Positions 35,630-44,122 are shown, numbered from the stretch's first letter. The stretch: DNA of 46,344 nucleotides from Streptomyces coryli (GCF_011044975.1 NZ_JAAKZV010000038.1:1-46344), one strand, 5' to 3'. Notes: generated by a model from the sequence alone, not told the origin. Program-made: numbers and translations.

Positions 35630-37267
35630 TCAGCCTCTTTGGCTCGGTCGGGCGGATGCGGGCGGGAGCAGTACGCCGGGGTTCAGCACGCCCGCCGGGT
35701 CGAGGGCGTCCTTGACCGCGCGCAGCGCCGCGATGCCGAGCGCGCCGGCCTCGCCGTCGTACCACGGCCGGTGGTCGGTGCCCACGCCGTGGTGGTGGCT
35801 GATCGTGCCGCCGTGCGCCGCGATGGCGTCGCCCGCGGCCCGCTTGGCGCGGTCCCAGGTCGCGGCGGGGTCGGCGGCCTGGGCGCTGACGACGGTGAAG
35901 TAGAGCGAGGCGCCGGTCTCGTAGACATGCGAGACGTGGCAGAGCACCAGCGGCGGCGTGCCCTCTGCGGTCAGTACGTCGGTCAGCGCCGCCCGCACCG
36001 CCTCGTAGAGCTGCGGCAGCGACGACCAGAAGCCCGCCGTCTCCAGCGTCTCCGCGAGCGCGCCCGCGCCCAGCAGGGAGTCGCGCAGATACGGGGCGGC
36101 GTACCGGCCGTGCTCCCAGCCGCTGCCGGGCTCCTCGCCCAGGTACTCGCCGCCGCAGCCGCGCAGCACCGCATGCGCGCCGTCCCGCCGGTCGGCGGTC
36201 TCGTCCTCGCCGCCCTCGTAACCGGCGATCACCAGGCAGCCGTCCGGCTCCAGGCTGACCCCGCTCGCCGAACCGCCCATCGCCTGCGGCCGGGCCAGGC
36301 CCACCATGGTCTCGGCCTCGTCCGACAGCCGCAGCACGGTCGGCAGCGGCCCGTCCTGCGCGAGCCGCCGCAGCGCCGCCGACCCGGCGGCGAAGGTCGG
36401 GAAGCGCCAGCCCTCGTATGTACGCGCCTCCGGCAGCGGCCGCACCCGCACGGTGACCGAGGTGATCACCCCGAACGCGCCCTCGGAGCCGAGCAGCAGC
36501 TGCCGCAGATCGGGCCCGGCCGCGGAGCGCGGGGCCCGGCCGAGCTCCAGGGTCCCGGCGGGGGTGGCGGCGGTGAGTGCGACGACCATCTCGTCGAAGC
36601 GCCCGTAACCCGCCGACGCCTGCCCGCTGGAGCGGGTGGCGGCGAAGCCGCCGATGGTGGCCCACTCGTAGGACTGCGGGAAGTGGCCCAGCGTGAAGCC
36701 GCGTTCGGCCAGCAGCCGCTCCGCCTCAGGTGCGCGCAGGCCTGGCTCCAGGACCGCGGTCCTGGAGATCTCGTCCACGGTGACCAGGCGGTCCATGCGG
36801 CGCAGGTCGAGGGCGATGAACGGCCCGTCCCCGGTGGGCGCGAGCCCGCCCGTCACCGACGTGCCGCCGCCGAACGGGACCGCGTGCACGCCCAGTTCGG
36901 CGCAGGCGCGCAGCACGGCGAGGACCTCGTCGTGGCTCCCGGGCAGCACGACCGCGTCCGGTGCCGCGCCGGCGTCGCCGGCCCGTATCCGCAGCAGGTC
37001 GGGCGTGGACTTGCCGCGCGTGTGGCGGATCCGCGCCTCGGCGTCGGTGTGTACGTGCTCCGCGCCGCCGGCCGCGGCCGCTATCCGGTCGCGTGCGTCG
37101 TCGGCCAGCCGCGACGGCGGCACCTTGACCTCCGCCAGCCGCGCCGGCGGAGCGGCCGGCGGCGTGACGCCGAGCAGTTCACGCAGCAGCTCGGCGATCT
37201 GCTCCGGCAGCGGCGCCGCTTTGTCCGGATCGCCCCACCCGTTCCACAACATGTCCAACTCGCGCAC
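35630..37267 (-). CDS. FAD-dependent alkyldihydroxyacetonephosphate-synthase-like enzyme, 545 aa
   Basis: A vanillyl-alcohol-oxidase-fold flavoprotein. FAD-binding PFGGGTSVTGGLAP is at about 205-218. The substrate-channel stretch TRSSGQASAGYGRFDEMV corresponds to the TRASGMKKNxYGxxED block of ADPS. The C-terminal ISHHHGVGTDHRPW carries the HHH motif that is essential in alkyl-DHAP synthases and absent from ordinary glycolate or lactate oxidases. ADPS swaps the acyl chain of acyl-DHAP for a fatty alcohol, making ether lipid. GTG at 37267 is used; ATG at 37252 is possible. It diverges from the TetR gene with 33 bases between the starts. Confidence 0.86.
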   Translation of the reverse strand: MRELDMLWNGWGDPDKAAPLPEQIAELLRELLGVTPPAAPPARLAEVKVPPSRLADDARDRIAAAAGGAEHVHTDAEARIRHTRGKSTPDLLRIRAGDAGAAPDAVVLPGSHDEVLAVLRACAELGVHAVPFGGGTSVTGGLAPTGDGPFIALDLRRMDRLVTVDEISRTAVLEPGLRAPEAERLLAERGFTLGHFPQSYEWATIGGFAATRSSGQASAGYGRFDEMVVALTAATPAGTLELGRAPRSAAGPDLRQLLLGSEGAFGVITSVTVRVRPLPEARTYEGWRFPTFAAGSAALRRLAQDGPLPTVLRLSDEAETMVGLARPQAMGGSASGVSLEPDGCLVIAGYEGGEDETADRRDGAHAVLRGCGGEYLGEEPGSGWEHGRYAAPYLRDSLLGAGALAETLETAGFWSSLPQLYEAVRAALTDVLTAEGTPPLVLCHVSHVYETGASLYFTVVSAQAADPAATWDRAKRAAGDAIAAHGGTISHHHGVGTDHRPWYDGEAGALGIAALRAVKDALDPAGVLNPGVLLPPASARPSQRG

Positions 37268-37300
37268 TCTCCCTCTGACTTATGTGCGACACTGTGACAG
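37268..37300. promoter_or_regulatory. 33-base divergent control region of the lipid locus
   Basis: Both operons must be started from within this gap or inside the flanking coding starts. It contains TGTGCGACACTGTGACA (37283-37299), a weak dyad (TGT...ACA ends), a candidate TetR-type operator. The shortness implies very short or leaderless transcripts and that one bound repressor would block both directions. Confidence 0.4.
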
Positions 37301-37918
37301 ATGAAGTCCAAGCGTCACAACAGTGCAGCGAAATCTTCGGGGTCTTCCGCGGAAGACGCCGTGCTCGACGCCGCCCGCGACTGCGTCCTCGCCGTCGGCG
37401 TCCGCCGCACGACCCTCACGGACGTGGCCCGCCGCGCCGGCGTCTCGCGCATGACGCTCTACCGGCGCTGGCCCGACCTGCGCTCGCTCGTCGGCGACTT
37501 GATGACCCGCGAGTGGGTCGCCACCGCGCACGCCGCGATACCGGCGCAGGACGCCGGCGGCAGCACCCGCGACCGGCTGGTGGACGGCCTGACCGCCGGC
37601 ATGCGCGCGCTCCGCGAACACCCGCTCTTCCGCAAGATCATGGACGTCGACCCCGAGCTGCTCCTCCCGTACGTCCTCGACCGCCGCGGCGCCAGCCAGA
37701 ACGCGCTCCTCGGCCTGCTCGAGGACGACCTGCGCCGCGGCCACGACGACGGTTCCGTACGCCGCGACCACCCCGTCCGGCAGGCGCGCAGCGTGCTGCT
37801 GGTCGTCCAGTCCTTCACGCTCTCGCTCGGCACGATGACCGAGGACGGCGCCGACCTGGACGAGGACGCCTTCGACGCCGAACTGCGGCACATCCTGGAG
37901 AGGACCCTCGCGCCATGA
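37301..37918 (+). CDS. TetR-family transcriptional regulator, 205 aa
   Basis: N-terminal helix-turn-helix at about 18-64 (AVLDAARDCVLAVGVRRTTLTDVARRAGVSRMTLYRRWPD), then a helical ligand-binding domain. The ligand pocket cannot be read, but position suggests a lipid or glycerol-phosphate signal. It is divergent from the ADPS-like gene and overlaps the glycerol-3-phosphate dehydrogenase gene by four bases (ATGA). It probably represses both directions from the 33-base gap. Confidence 0.9.
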   Translation: MKSKRHNSAAKSSGSSAEDAVLDAARDCVLAVGVRRTTLTDVARRAGVSRMTLYRRWPDLRSLVGDLMTREWVATAHAAIPAQDAGGSTRDRLVDGLTAGMRALREHPLFRKIMDVDPELLLPYVLDRRGASQNALLGLLEDDLRRGHDDGSVRRDHPVRQARSVLLVVQSFTLSLGTMTEDGADLDEDAFDAELRHILERTLAP

Positions 37919-39462
37919 CCCAGTCCAGCTCCTCCCTCAACGCCCCCCGCCGCACCCGCGAACTGGCCGAGCTGACCAGCGGCACCACCGTCGACGTCCT
38001 CGTCATCGGCCTCGGCGCGACCGGCGCCGGTGCCGCCCTGGACGCCGCCGCCCGCGGCCTGTCGGTCGCCGCCATCGACGCCCACGACCTGGCCTTCGGC
38101 ACCTCCCGCTTCAGCTCGAAGATGATCCACGGCGGCCTGCGCTACCTCGCCCAGGGGCAGGCGGCCATCGCCCACGAATGCGCGGTCGAGCGCGGCACCC
38201 TCATGACGCACACCGCGCCGCACCTGGTGCGCGCCCAGCCGTTCGTCCTCCCGCTCACCCCGCTGACCGGCCGCGCGGGCGCCGCCCTCGCCTGGGCCGG
38301 CTTCCGCGCCGGGGACGCGCTGCGCGCCGCCGCCCGCACGCCGCGGCGCACCCTCCCGGGCCCGCGCCGCCTGTCGGCCGTGGAGACCGCGCGCCTCGCC
38401 CCGGCCGTGCGCCGGTACGGGCTCCGCGGCGGCCTGCTCTCCTGGGACGGCGCCCTCGCCGACGACGCCCGCCTGGTCACCGCCCTCGCCCGCACCGCCG
38501 CCGCCCACGGCGCCCGCATCCTGACCCGGGTACGGGCCCTCGGCCTGGACGGCGGCGGCGCGTCGGTCCGCGACGAACTCACCGGCGCCACCGGCGAGAT
38601 CCGCGCCCGCGCCGTCATCAACGCCACCGGCGTCTGGGCCGGCGGCCTCGTCGACGGCGTCCGGATGCGCCCGTCCCGCGGCACCCACCTGGTGCTCCGC
38701 TCCGAGACCCTCGGCCACCTCGGCGCCGCCCTGCACGTCCCGGTCCCCGGCACCTCGAACCGCTTCGCCCTGGTCCTCCCGCAGGGCGACGGCCGCGTCT
38801 ACGCAGGCCTGACGGACGAGCCCGTCGAAGGGCCGGTCCCGGACGTGCCCACCGCCCCGGAAACCGACATCGGCTTCCTCCTCGACGTCCTCGACTCCAC
38901 CCTGGACGTGCCGGTCCGCCGCTCAGACGTCGTCGGCGCCTTCGCCGGCCTGCGCCCCCTCCTCGACGGCGACGGCCGCACGGCGGATCTCTCCCGCAAG
39001 CACGCCGTCCTCACGTCACCGGAGGGCGTCGTCACCGTCGTCGGCGGCAAGCTCACCACGTACCGGCGGATGGCCCAGGACGCGGTCGACGCCGCCATCA
39101 CCGAAGGCGCCCTCCCCGGCCGCAGCTCAACCACGTCCCGGCTGCCACTGATCGGCGCCGCCCCGGCCGACGACCTGCTCCGCCTGGACGCCCCCGCCCG
39201 CCTCGTCCACCGCTACGGCACCGAGGCCCCGGCCCTCCGCGCCCTCGGCACCGAAGACCCGTCCCTCCGCGAGCCGGTCCTCCCCGGGCACCCGGTCACC
39301 CGCGCCGAACTCGCCTGGGCCGTACGCCACGAGGGCGCCCTCGACGAGTCCGACCTCCTCGACCGCCGCACCCGCATCGGCCTGGTCCCCGCGGACCGCG
39401 AGGCCGCGCTGCCCGCGGCGCGGACGGCGCTGACACGCGGCGGCACCGTGGCGCGAGGCTGA
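37915..39462 (+). CDS. glpD: Glycerol-3-phosphate dehydrogenase/oxidase (FAD), 515 aa
   Basis: A GlpD-type flavoprotein: FAD motif VLVIGLGATGAGAALDAAARG at about 25-45, AFGTSRFSSKMIHGGLRYL (the GlpD signature) near 62-80, VINATGVWAGG, and VVTVVGGKLTTYRRMAQDAVD near 375-395. A C-terminal helical domain follows. It oxidises sn-glycerol-3-phosphate to DHAP, passing electrons to quinone or oxygen. Next to an ADPS-like enzyme this could supply DHAP for ether-lipid head groups instead of glycerol catabolism, since no glycerol kinase or facilitator is present. The stop codon lies in the loop of a terminator hairpin. Confidence 0.88.
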   Translation: MTQSSSSLNAPRRTRELAELTSGTTVDVLVIGLGATGAGAALDAAARGLSVAAIDAHDLAFGTSRFSSKMIHGGLRYLAQGQAAIAHECAVERGTLMTHTAPHLVRAQPFVLPLTPLTGRAGAALAWAGFRAGDALRAAARTPRRTLPGPRRLSAVETARLAPAVRRYGLRGGLLSWDGALADDARLVTALARTAAAHGARILTRVRALGLDGGGASVRDELTGATGEIRARAVINATGVWAGGLVDGVRMRPSRGTHLVLRSETLGHLGAALHVPVPGTSNRFALVLPQGDGRVYAGLTDEPVEGPVPDVPTAPETDIGFLLDVLDSTLDVPVRRSDVVGAFAGLRPLLDGDGRTADLSRKHAVLTSPEGVVTVVGGKLTTYRRMAQDAVDAAITEGALPGRSSTTSRLPLIGAAPADDLLRLDAPARLVHRYGTEAPALRALGTEDPSLREPVLPGHPVTRAELAWAVRHEGALDESDLLDRRTRIGLVPADREAALPAARTALTRGGTVARG

Positions 39463-39485
39463 CGGTCCCTCGCGCCACGGTGCCG
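39441..39485. terminator. Terminator hairpin overlapping the end of the GlpD-like gene
   Basis: An 18-bp perfect stem (39441-39458 with 39468-39485) with a nine-base loop. The left arm encodes the last residues of the GlpD-like protein and its TGA stop lies in the loop. The DUF4190 gene converges from 39496, so this hairpin can serve both strands. Confidence 0.8.
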
Positions 39486-39495
39486 TAGAAAGCGG

Positions 39496-39888
39496 CTACC
39501 GCTCCAGATCGCGCCCGAACTCACGGGCGCACTCGTCCTGCTGGGACTGGCTGTTCGCCTTGTCCATGCAGCTCTGGAAGTCCTTCCCGTCGTCGGAGTT
39601 CAGGATCGAGACCCCGACGATCAGCAGGATGGCGGCGAGGAGCACGGCCGCGCCGCCGAGCACCACGCCGACGATCGCCATGGCACGACCGCGCACGCCG
39701 CGCTGCCGGGTGCGCCGGATCGCCATGACGCCCAGCACGATGGCGGCTATCGCCAGCGGCAGGCCGACGAACCACAGCCACAGCAGCAGCACCGACAGAA
39801 TGCCGGTGACGAGCGCGGCGACTGCGAGACCGCTGCGTTCCTGGCGTAAGCGGACGCCTGAGGTAGCGGTACGGACGGAGTGAGACAT
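39496..39888 (-). CDS. DUF4190-type small membrane protein, 130 aa
   Basis: Two membrane helices (AALVTGILSVLLLWLWFVGLPLAIAAIVLGVMAI and AMAIVGVVLGGAAVLLAAILLIVGV) are separated by a basic loop (RRTRQRGVRGR), the layout of DUF4190 proteins. A short C-terminal tail contains two cysteines and repeated Gln/Asp (KANSQSQQDECAREFG), probably outside the membrane. Function unknown. A single-gene unit converging on the GlpD-like gene. Confidence 0.82.
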   Translation of the reverse strand: MSHSVRTATSGVRLRQERSGLAVAALVTGILSVLLLWLWFVGLPLAIAAIVLGVMAIRRTRQRGVRGRAMAIVGVVLGGAAVLLAAILLIVGVSILNSDDGKDFQSCMDKANSQSQQDECAREFGRDLER

Positions 39889-39910
39889 CTCTTCGTCCCT
39901 GAAGGTCGGG

Positions 39911-39929
39911 CCGGGACCGGTTGTCCCGG
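39911..39929. terminator. Small inverted repeat downstream of the kinase-like gene
   Basis: CCGGGAC (39911-39917), a five-base loop, and GTCCCGG (39923-39929). It lies after the stop of the phosphotransferase-like gene and 22 bases upstream of the DUF4190 start on the same strand, so it may be a terminator or an operator. Confidence 0.4.
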
Positions 39930-39957
39930 TCTACCCGTCCCGAGTTCCCCGGGGCCG

Positions 39958-40947
39958 CTACTGCACGCCGGGGCGGGCGGCCGTGACGGCGCGCTCCAGG
40001 GAACCGGTGAAACCCGACCATGCGAGCTCGGTGTCAGGACCTTGGCCATGCGGCTCGCGGAAGGTACGGAGATAGATGGTCAGGTCGTCCAGATCCCACC
40101 GCAGCCGGTACAGCGCCAGCGCCGCCGGGTCGGGGGAGTGCCCGGTGACCTCCGCGTACGCCGCGAACTCCGCACCCGAGCCGCCCTCCAGGAACCACAG
40201 GTCGCGTTCCGGCGGCGCGAGCCCCAGGGTGTCCCAGTCGATGAGGCGGAGGCGTCCTTCGGTCGTCGCGAGCACATTGCCCGGGTGCGGCTCGCCGTGC
40301 GTCAGCACCGGCTCGGCCGCGGCCTGGACGCGCGCGGACAGCTCGTCGTAGTGCGCGAGCACCGCCAGGAGCTTCGCCTGGCCGTGCTCGGCGAGCGCGG
40401 CCCGGGCGGGTTCTGCGTACGGGCCGCCGGACCACGGCCTGGCGAGGTCGTCCAGCGCCTCGTGCAGCACCGGCACCCCGGCGACCGCCGGATCGTGCAC
40501 CGGCGCCGCAGGCACCTTCGGCGTCGCGCGGTGCAGCTCGCCGAGCAGCCGGGCCAGCGCGGTCCGCCGCTCCTGCGTCGGCTCGTCGCCGAAGTCCCCC
40601 GCGGCGCCGTCGACCTGCGGGTAGACGACGACGGCGTACAGATCGTCGAGGCGCCGTACGGTCTCGCCGCGGTCCGTACGGACCGGCGCCACGACGAAGT
40701 CCAGGCCCGCGTCCTCGGCCAGCGCCGCGGCGGTGTCCATGGCCAGCCGCAGCCGCCGCAGATCGCGCACCTCCGACAGCTCGGCGACGGTGACGAACCA
40801 GCGGCCCCCGGCATCGTCGGTCGCCGTCCAGTGATGGTCGCCGAAGCCGACGGGTGCGTAGGCGAGGGCGGCGGGCTCAAGGCCCCAGTCAAGCCGCAGC
40901 GCGTCCGCGACCTGCTCGTCCGTCAGATCCGAAGGTCGTTCCTGCAT
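39958..40947 (-). CDS. Aminoglycoside-phosphotransferase-family kinase-like protein, 329 aa
   Basis: APH/choline-kinase fold. The N-lobe carries WTATDDAGGRWFVTVAEL, the hinge AVVVYPQVDG, the Brenner motif HGEPHPGN at 217-224 and the metal-binding Asp237 in RLIDWDT. In most APH enzymes the Brenner motif is HGDxxxxN with a catalytic Asp; here Glu219 takes that place, so activity may differ. The start ATG at 40947 gives MQERPSDLTDEQVADALRLD. Likely a small-molecule kinase (antibiotic, sugar or amino-alcohol) or a degenerate relative. It diverges from the cytochrome oxidase gene by 145 bases. Confidence 0.85.
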   Translation of the reverse strand: MQERPSDLTDEQVADALRLDWGLEPAALAYAPVGFGDHHWTATDDAGGRWFVTVAELSEVRDLRRLRLAMDTAAALAEDAGLDFVVAPVRTDRGETVRRLDDLYAVVVYPQVDGAAGDFGDEPTQERRTALARLLGELHRATPKVPAAPVHDPAVAGVPVLHEALDDLARPWSGGPYAEPARAALAEHGQAKLLAVLAHYDELSARVQAAAEPVLTHGEPHPGNVLATTEGRLRLIDWDTLGLAPPERDLWFLEGGSGAEFAAYAEVTGHSPDPAALALYRLRWDLDDLTIYLRTFREPHGQGPDTELAWSGFTGSLERAVTAARPGVQ

Positions 40948-41036
40948 TTCGCCACCATAGCCGCCGTTCCCGGCCCTTCGGCGAGCGTCCGATCGGGCGG
41001 TCGCGATGTCCAGTTTGTGCGTGTCAGCGGCGTTTT

Positions 41037-41067
41037 TTACGTGCCCCGTACAGGCTGTGCCACGTAA
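41037..41067. promoter_or_regulatory. Inverted repeat before the orphan cytochrome oxidase gene
   Basis: TTACGTG (41037-41043) and CACGTAA (41061-41067) are perfect inverse copies 17 bases apart, 25 bases before the GTG of the oxidase gene. A longer flanking dyad (GTCAG near 41023, CTGAC at 41068-41072) is present. Possible operator; the regulator is unknown. Confidence 0.4.
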
Positions 41068-41092
41068 CTGACGACAGCGATCGGGAGCCGGA

Positions 41093-42841
41093 GTGGATTC
41101 CTTGTCCCAGCCCTCGCAGACCACCGCGACGGCCGACGACGACGCGTACGAGAACGAGATCCCGATCAGCCGGCACAAGCGCGGCAGCGTGGTGATCAAG
41201 TGGATGACGACCACTGACCACAAGACGATCGGCAGCCTCTACCTCATCACGGCGTTCGGCTTCTTCCTCATCGGCGGCATCATGGCGCTCTTCATGCGCG
41301 CCGAGCTGGCCCGGCCCGGGCTGCAGATCCTGTCGGGGGAGCAGTTCAACCAGGCGTTCACGCTGCACGGCCTGATCATGCTGCTGATGTTCGCGACCCC
41401 GCTGTTCGCCGGCTTCGCCAACTGGATCATGCCGCTGCAGATCGGCGCCCCCGACGTCGCCTTCCCGCGGCTGAACATGCTCGCGTACTGGCTCTACCTC
41501 TTCGGCTCGCTCATCGCCGCCGCGTCGCTGCTCACCCCGCAGGGCGCGCCGTCCTTCGGCTGGTTCATGTACACCCCGCTCTCCGACGGCGTGCACTCCC
41601 CGTCGATCGGCGCGGACATGGGCATCATGGGCCTGGCGCTCTCCGGCTTCGGCACCATCCTCGGCGGCGTCAACTTCATCACCACCATCATCTGCATGCG
41701 CGCCCCCGGCATGACGATGTTCCGGATGCCGATCTTCACGTGGACCGTGCTGCTCACCGGCGTGCTGATCCTCTTCATCTTCCCGGTGCTGGCGGCCTGC
41801 CTGTTCGCGCTGGAGGCGGACCGGAAATTCGGGGCGCACATCTTCGATCCGGCGAACGGCGGATCGCTGCTGTGGCAACACCTGTTCTGGTTCTTCGGGC
41901 ATCCAGAGGTGTACGTCATCGCGCTGCCGTTCTTCGGGATCATCTCCGAGGTCATCCCGGTCTTCTCGCGCAAGCCGATGTTCGGCTACATCGGTCTGGT
42001 GGGCGCCACCATCGCGATCGCCGGCCTCTCGGTGACGGTGTGGGCGCACCATATGTACGTAACGGGCGGCGTGCTACTGCCCTTCTTCGCGCTGATGACG
42101 ATGCTGATCGCGGTGCCCACCGGGGTGAAGTTCTTCAACTGGATCGGCACCATGTGGAAGGGCTCGCTGTCCTTCGAGACGCCGATGCTGTGGGCCACCG
42201 GCTTCCTGGTGACCTTCCTCTTCGGCGGCCTGACCGGCGTCATCCTGGCGTCCCCGCCGCTGGACTTCCACGTCTCCGACTCGTACTTCGTGGTGGCCCA
42301 CTTCCACTACGTCATCTTCGGGACCGTCGTCTTCGCGATGTTCGCCGGCTTCCACTTCTGGTGGCCGAAGTTCACCGGGAAGATGCTCGACGAGAAGCTC
42401 GGCAAGATCACCTTCTGGACGCTCTTCATCGGCTTCCACACGACCTTCCTCGTCCAGCACTGGCTCGGCGTCGAGGGCATGCCCCGCCGCTACGTCGACT
42501 ACCTGGCCGCCGACGGCTTCACCGCCCTCAACACCCTCTCCACCATCGGCTCCTTCATCCTCGGCCTGTCGATGCTGCCGTTCTTCTACAACGTCTGGAA
42601 GACGGCCAAGTACGGCAAGCAGGTCAATGTCGACGACCCGTGGGGCTACGGCCGCTCGATGGAGTGGGCCACCTCCTGCCCGCCGCCCAGGCATAACTTC
42701 CACACCCTGCCGAAGATCCGCTCCGAATCCCCGGCCTTCGACCTGCACCATCCGGGGATCATCGCCCTGGAGGGCCGCGCTCACGCCGAAGCGGAAGCGG
42801 GAGCGGGAGCGGGAGCGGGCAGCGGCGCCATCGAGCGGTGA
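41093..42841 (+). CDS. ctaD: Cytochrome c oxidase subunit I, aa3-type, orphan copy, 582 aa
   Basis: A twelve-helix haem-copper oxidase subunit I. Haem ligands and CuB histidines are present: FTLHGLIML, the [15 protein letters not shown] block with the His-Tyr pair, HHMYVTGG, and VAHFHYV near helix X. The D-channel Asp ([11 protein letters not shown]), the terminal Glu (GHPEVY) and the K-channel Lys (PTGVKFFNW) are all conserved, so it is an A1-type enzyme. The C-terminal tail is Ala/Gly/Glu-rich, encoded by a hexanucleotide repeat. GTG at 41093 is the start. No ctaC, ctaE or qcr genes are adjacent, so this looks like a second, stand-alone copy. Confidence 0.93.
   Translation: MDSLSQPSQTTATADDDAYENEIPISRHKRGSVVIKWMTTTDHKTIGSLYLITAFGFFLIGGIMALFMRAELARPGLQILSGEQFNQAFTLHGLIMLLMFATPLFAGFANWIMPLQIGAPDVAFPRLNMLAYWLYLFGSLIAAASLLTPQGAPSFGWFMYTPLSDGVHSPSIGADMGIMGLALSGFGTILGGVNFITTIICMRAPGMTMFRMPIFTWTVLLTGVLILFIFPVLAACLFALEADRKFGAHIFDPANGGSLLWQHLFWFFGHPEVYVIALPFFGIISEVIPVFSRKPMFGYIGLVGATIAIAGLSVTVWAHHMYVTGGVLLPFFALMTMLIAVPTGVKFFNWIGTMWKGSLSFETPMLWATGFLVTFLFGGLTGVILASPPLDFHVSDSYFVVAHFHYVIFGTVVFAMFAGFHFWWPKFTGKMLDEKLGKITFWTLFIGFHTTFLVQHWLGVEGMPRRYVDYLAADGFTALNTLSTIGSFILGLSMLPFFYNVWKTAKYGKQVNVDDPWGYGRSMEWATSCPPPRHNFHTLPKIRSESPAFDLHHPGIIALEGRAHAEAEAGAGAGAGSGAIER
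42791..42820. repeat. Hexanucleotide repeat in the oxidase C-terminus
   Basis: Five units of GCGGGA-type (GCGGAA, then three GCGGGA, then GCGGGC). They encode the EAGAGAGAG part of the subunit I tail and are prone to slippage without frameshift. Confidence 0.75.
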
Positions 42842-43209
42842 GACCGGTGGACGACCGCACCGCCGCTCACGCGGGTCCCGCCGCCGAAACGGACCGGGGC
42901 CTGCGCCAGCTCGACGGCTACCTCTACTGGCAGGGCGAACTCTCCGACGCCCGCCGCGAGGCGGAGGAGCTCTGCGACCGGCTCGAGTGGCTGACCACTT
43001 CAGAACGGGACGAGCTGCTCCGGGCGTACACCTCCACCCGCGCGGCGCTGACCGAGCAGCTTCTCCGCCGTCTCGCGAAGCGCCGCGACGAACTGCGCGC
43101 GGACTACGAGGCCCGCTACCGGCAACTGCGGTCGCGGGTCGTCGGCTGGGCGGCGGTGGCGGTGCCGTGCGTGTGCCTGGTGGTTGAGGTGCTGCGTCTC
43201 GCCGTGTGA
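42838..43209 (+). CDS. Small coiled-coil protein with one C-terminal membrane helix, 123 aa
   Basis: Family not recognised. The first 90 residues are charged and helical ([30 protein letters not shown], then [26 protein letters not shown]) and likely coiled coil. One membrane helix closes the protein ([23 protein letters not shown]). The GTG at 42838 overlaps the oxidase stop (GTGA); GTG at 42847 is possible. Tight coupling to an orphan subunit I suggests an assembly or accessory role, but this is inference. It ends one base before the convergent HxlR gene. Confidence 0.7.
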   Translation: MRPVDDRTAAHAGPAAETDRGLRQLDGYLYWQGELSDARREAEELCDRLEWLTTSERDELLRAYTSTRAALTEQLLRRLAKRRDELRADYEARYRQLRSRVVGWAAVAVPCVCLVVEVLRLAV

Positions 43210-43210
43210 C

Positions 43211-43597
43211 TCAGGCGGTGTCGAAGCGGCGGCGCGCGTCCTCGATGTGGCCGAGGTGCGCGTGCGTCCACCCGCAGATGGCGTCGACCGTCACGCGCAG
43301 CGCCCGGCCCGACTCGGTGAGGGTGTACTCGACCCGCGGCGGCACGGTCGGGTGCACCTCGCGGTCGACCAGGCCGTTGCGCTCCAGCATGCGCAGGTTC
43401 TGGGTGAGCATCTTGTGGCTGACGCCCTCGACCTGCTTGCGGATCTCGCTGAAGCGCAGCGTGCCCTCGCCGAGCGCCTCGATGATCAGGAGCGCCCACT
43501 TGTTGGCGACGTCCGAGAAGATCTCGCGCGCGAGGGAGTCGGCGCGCCGCAGGTCGGCGTCCTCGGGCAGGCCCTCGAGCTCGTGCTTGGTCACCAT
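43211..43597 (-). CDS. HxlR-family winged-helix regulator, 128 aa
   Basis: Typical HxlR protein: VANKWALLIIEALGEGTLRFSEIRKQVEGVSHKMLTQNLRMLERNGLVDREVHPTVPPRVEYTLTESGRAL. No cysteine is near the N-terminus, so it is not the redox-Cys subtype. The ATG at 43597 follows a GAGGAA site that overlaps one arm of an inverted repeat. It diverges from the RidA-like gene, 102 bases away, and probably controls it and itself. Confidence 0.9.
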   Translation of the reverse strand: MVTKHELEGLPEDADLRRADSLAREIFSDVANKWALLIIEALGEGTLRFSEIRKQVEGVSHKMLTQNLRMLERNGLVDREVHPTVPPRVEYTLTESGRALRVTVDAICGWTHAHLGHIEDARRRFDTA

Positions 43598-43599
43598 GA

Positions 43600-43668
43600 G
43601 GTTCCTCAGTTACGAAAAAGTCCGTTCTTCCAGGTCAGCTCAGACTCTCCTACAGTTTCTGAGTAACC
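43600..43668. promoter_or_regulatory. Inverted GGTTnCTCAG sites in the HxlR/RidA divergent region
   Basis: GGTTCCTCAG (43600-43609) beside the HxlR start is mirrored by CTGAGTAACC (43659-43668) beside the RidA start, with one mismatch. A TACAGT -10-like hexamer for the RidA gene lies at 43651-43656, next to the second arm. Probable paired HxlR sites. Confidence 0.45.
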
Positions 43669-43699
43669 ACAAGAGACCACGGAAGAAGGTCAGGTCATC

Positions 43700-44101
43700 G
43701 TGTCCACCACCGATGTCTTCATTCACCAGGTGCCGGCCGAGAGCGACTTCGGCTACTCGCAGGCGATCAGGTCGGGCGACCTGATCCACGTATCAGGCCA
43801 GCTCGCCTTCGACGAAGCGGGCGGCCTCCTGCACCCGGGAGACTTCGCCGCCCAGCTCAAGCAGACGCACGCGGTCATGGACAAGGTCCTCGACCACTAC
43901 GGCGTCACCCGCAACCAGATCATCTCGCAAGTCCTGTACGGCGTGGAGCTGCAGCAGAACGCCGCCGCGGTGGCGGAGGGCAACCGGGCGTACTTCGGCG
44001 CGCACCGCCCGGCCGCCACCGCATTCGGCGTGACCGAGCTGACCTTCCCCGGCCAGCTCATCGAGATCAGCTTCATCGTCGACACGAAGCTGCCCGCCTG
44101 A
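43700..44101 (+). CDS. RidA/YjgF-family protein, 133 aa
   Basis: Trimeric RidA-like fold: FGYSQAIRSGDLIHVSGQLAFDEAGGLLHPGDFAAQL, then ELTFPGQLIEISFIVDTKLP. The Arg near residue 105 that binds the substrate carboxylate in true RidA (CxRxx) is not obvious; the corresponding region reads RPAATAFGVTEL, so this is probably a paralogue outside the imine-deaminase group, such as Rid2-7. GTG at 43700. It converges on the PTS IIC gene with 21 bases between the stops. Confidence 0.87.
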   Translation: MSTTDVFIHQVPAESDFGYSQAIRSGDLIHVSGQLAFDEAGGLLHPGDFAAQLKQTHAVMDKVLDHYGVTRNQIISQVLYGVELQQNAAAVAEGNRAYFGAHRPAATAFGVTELTFPGQLIEISFIVDTKLPA

Positions 44102-44122
44102 CCCGGCCGGCGGTAAAGGCGC

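Noticed and set aside
42791-42820. The GCGGGA repeat as a phase-variation switch
   Set aside because: The unit is six bases, so gain or loss never shifts the frame; it only changes the length of a flexible tail.
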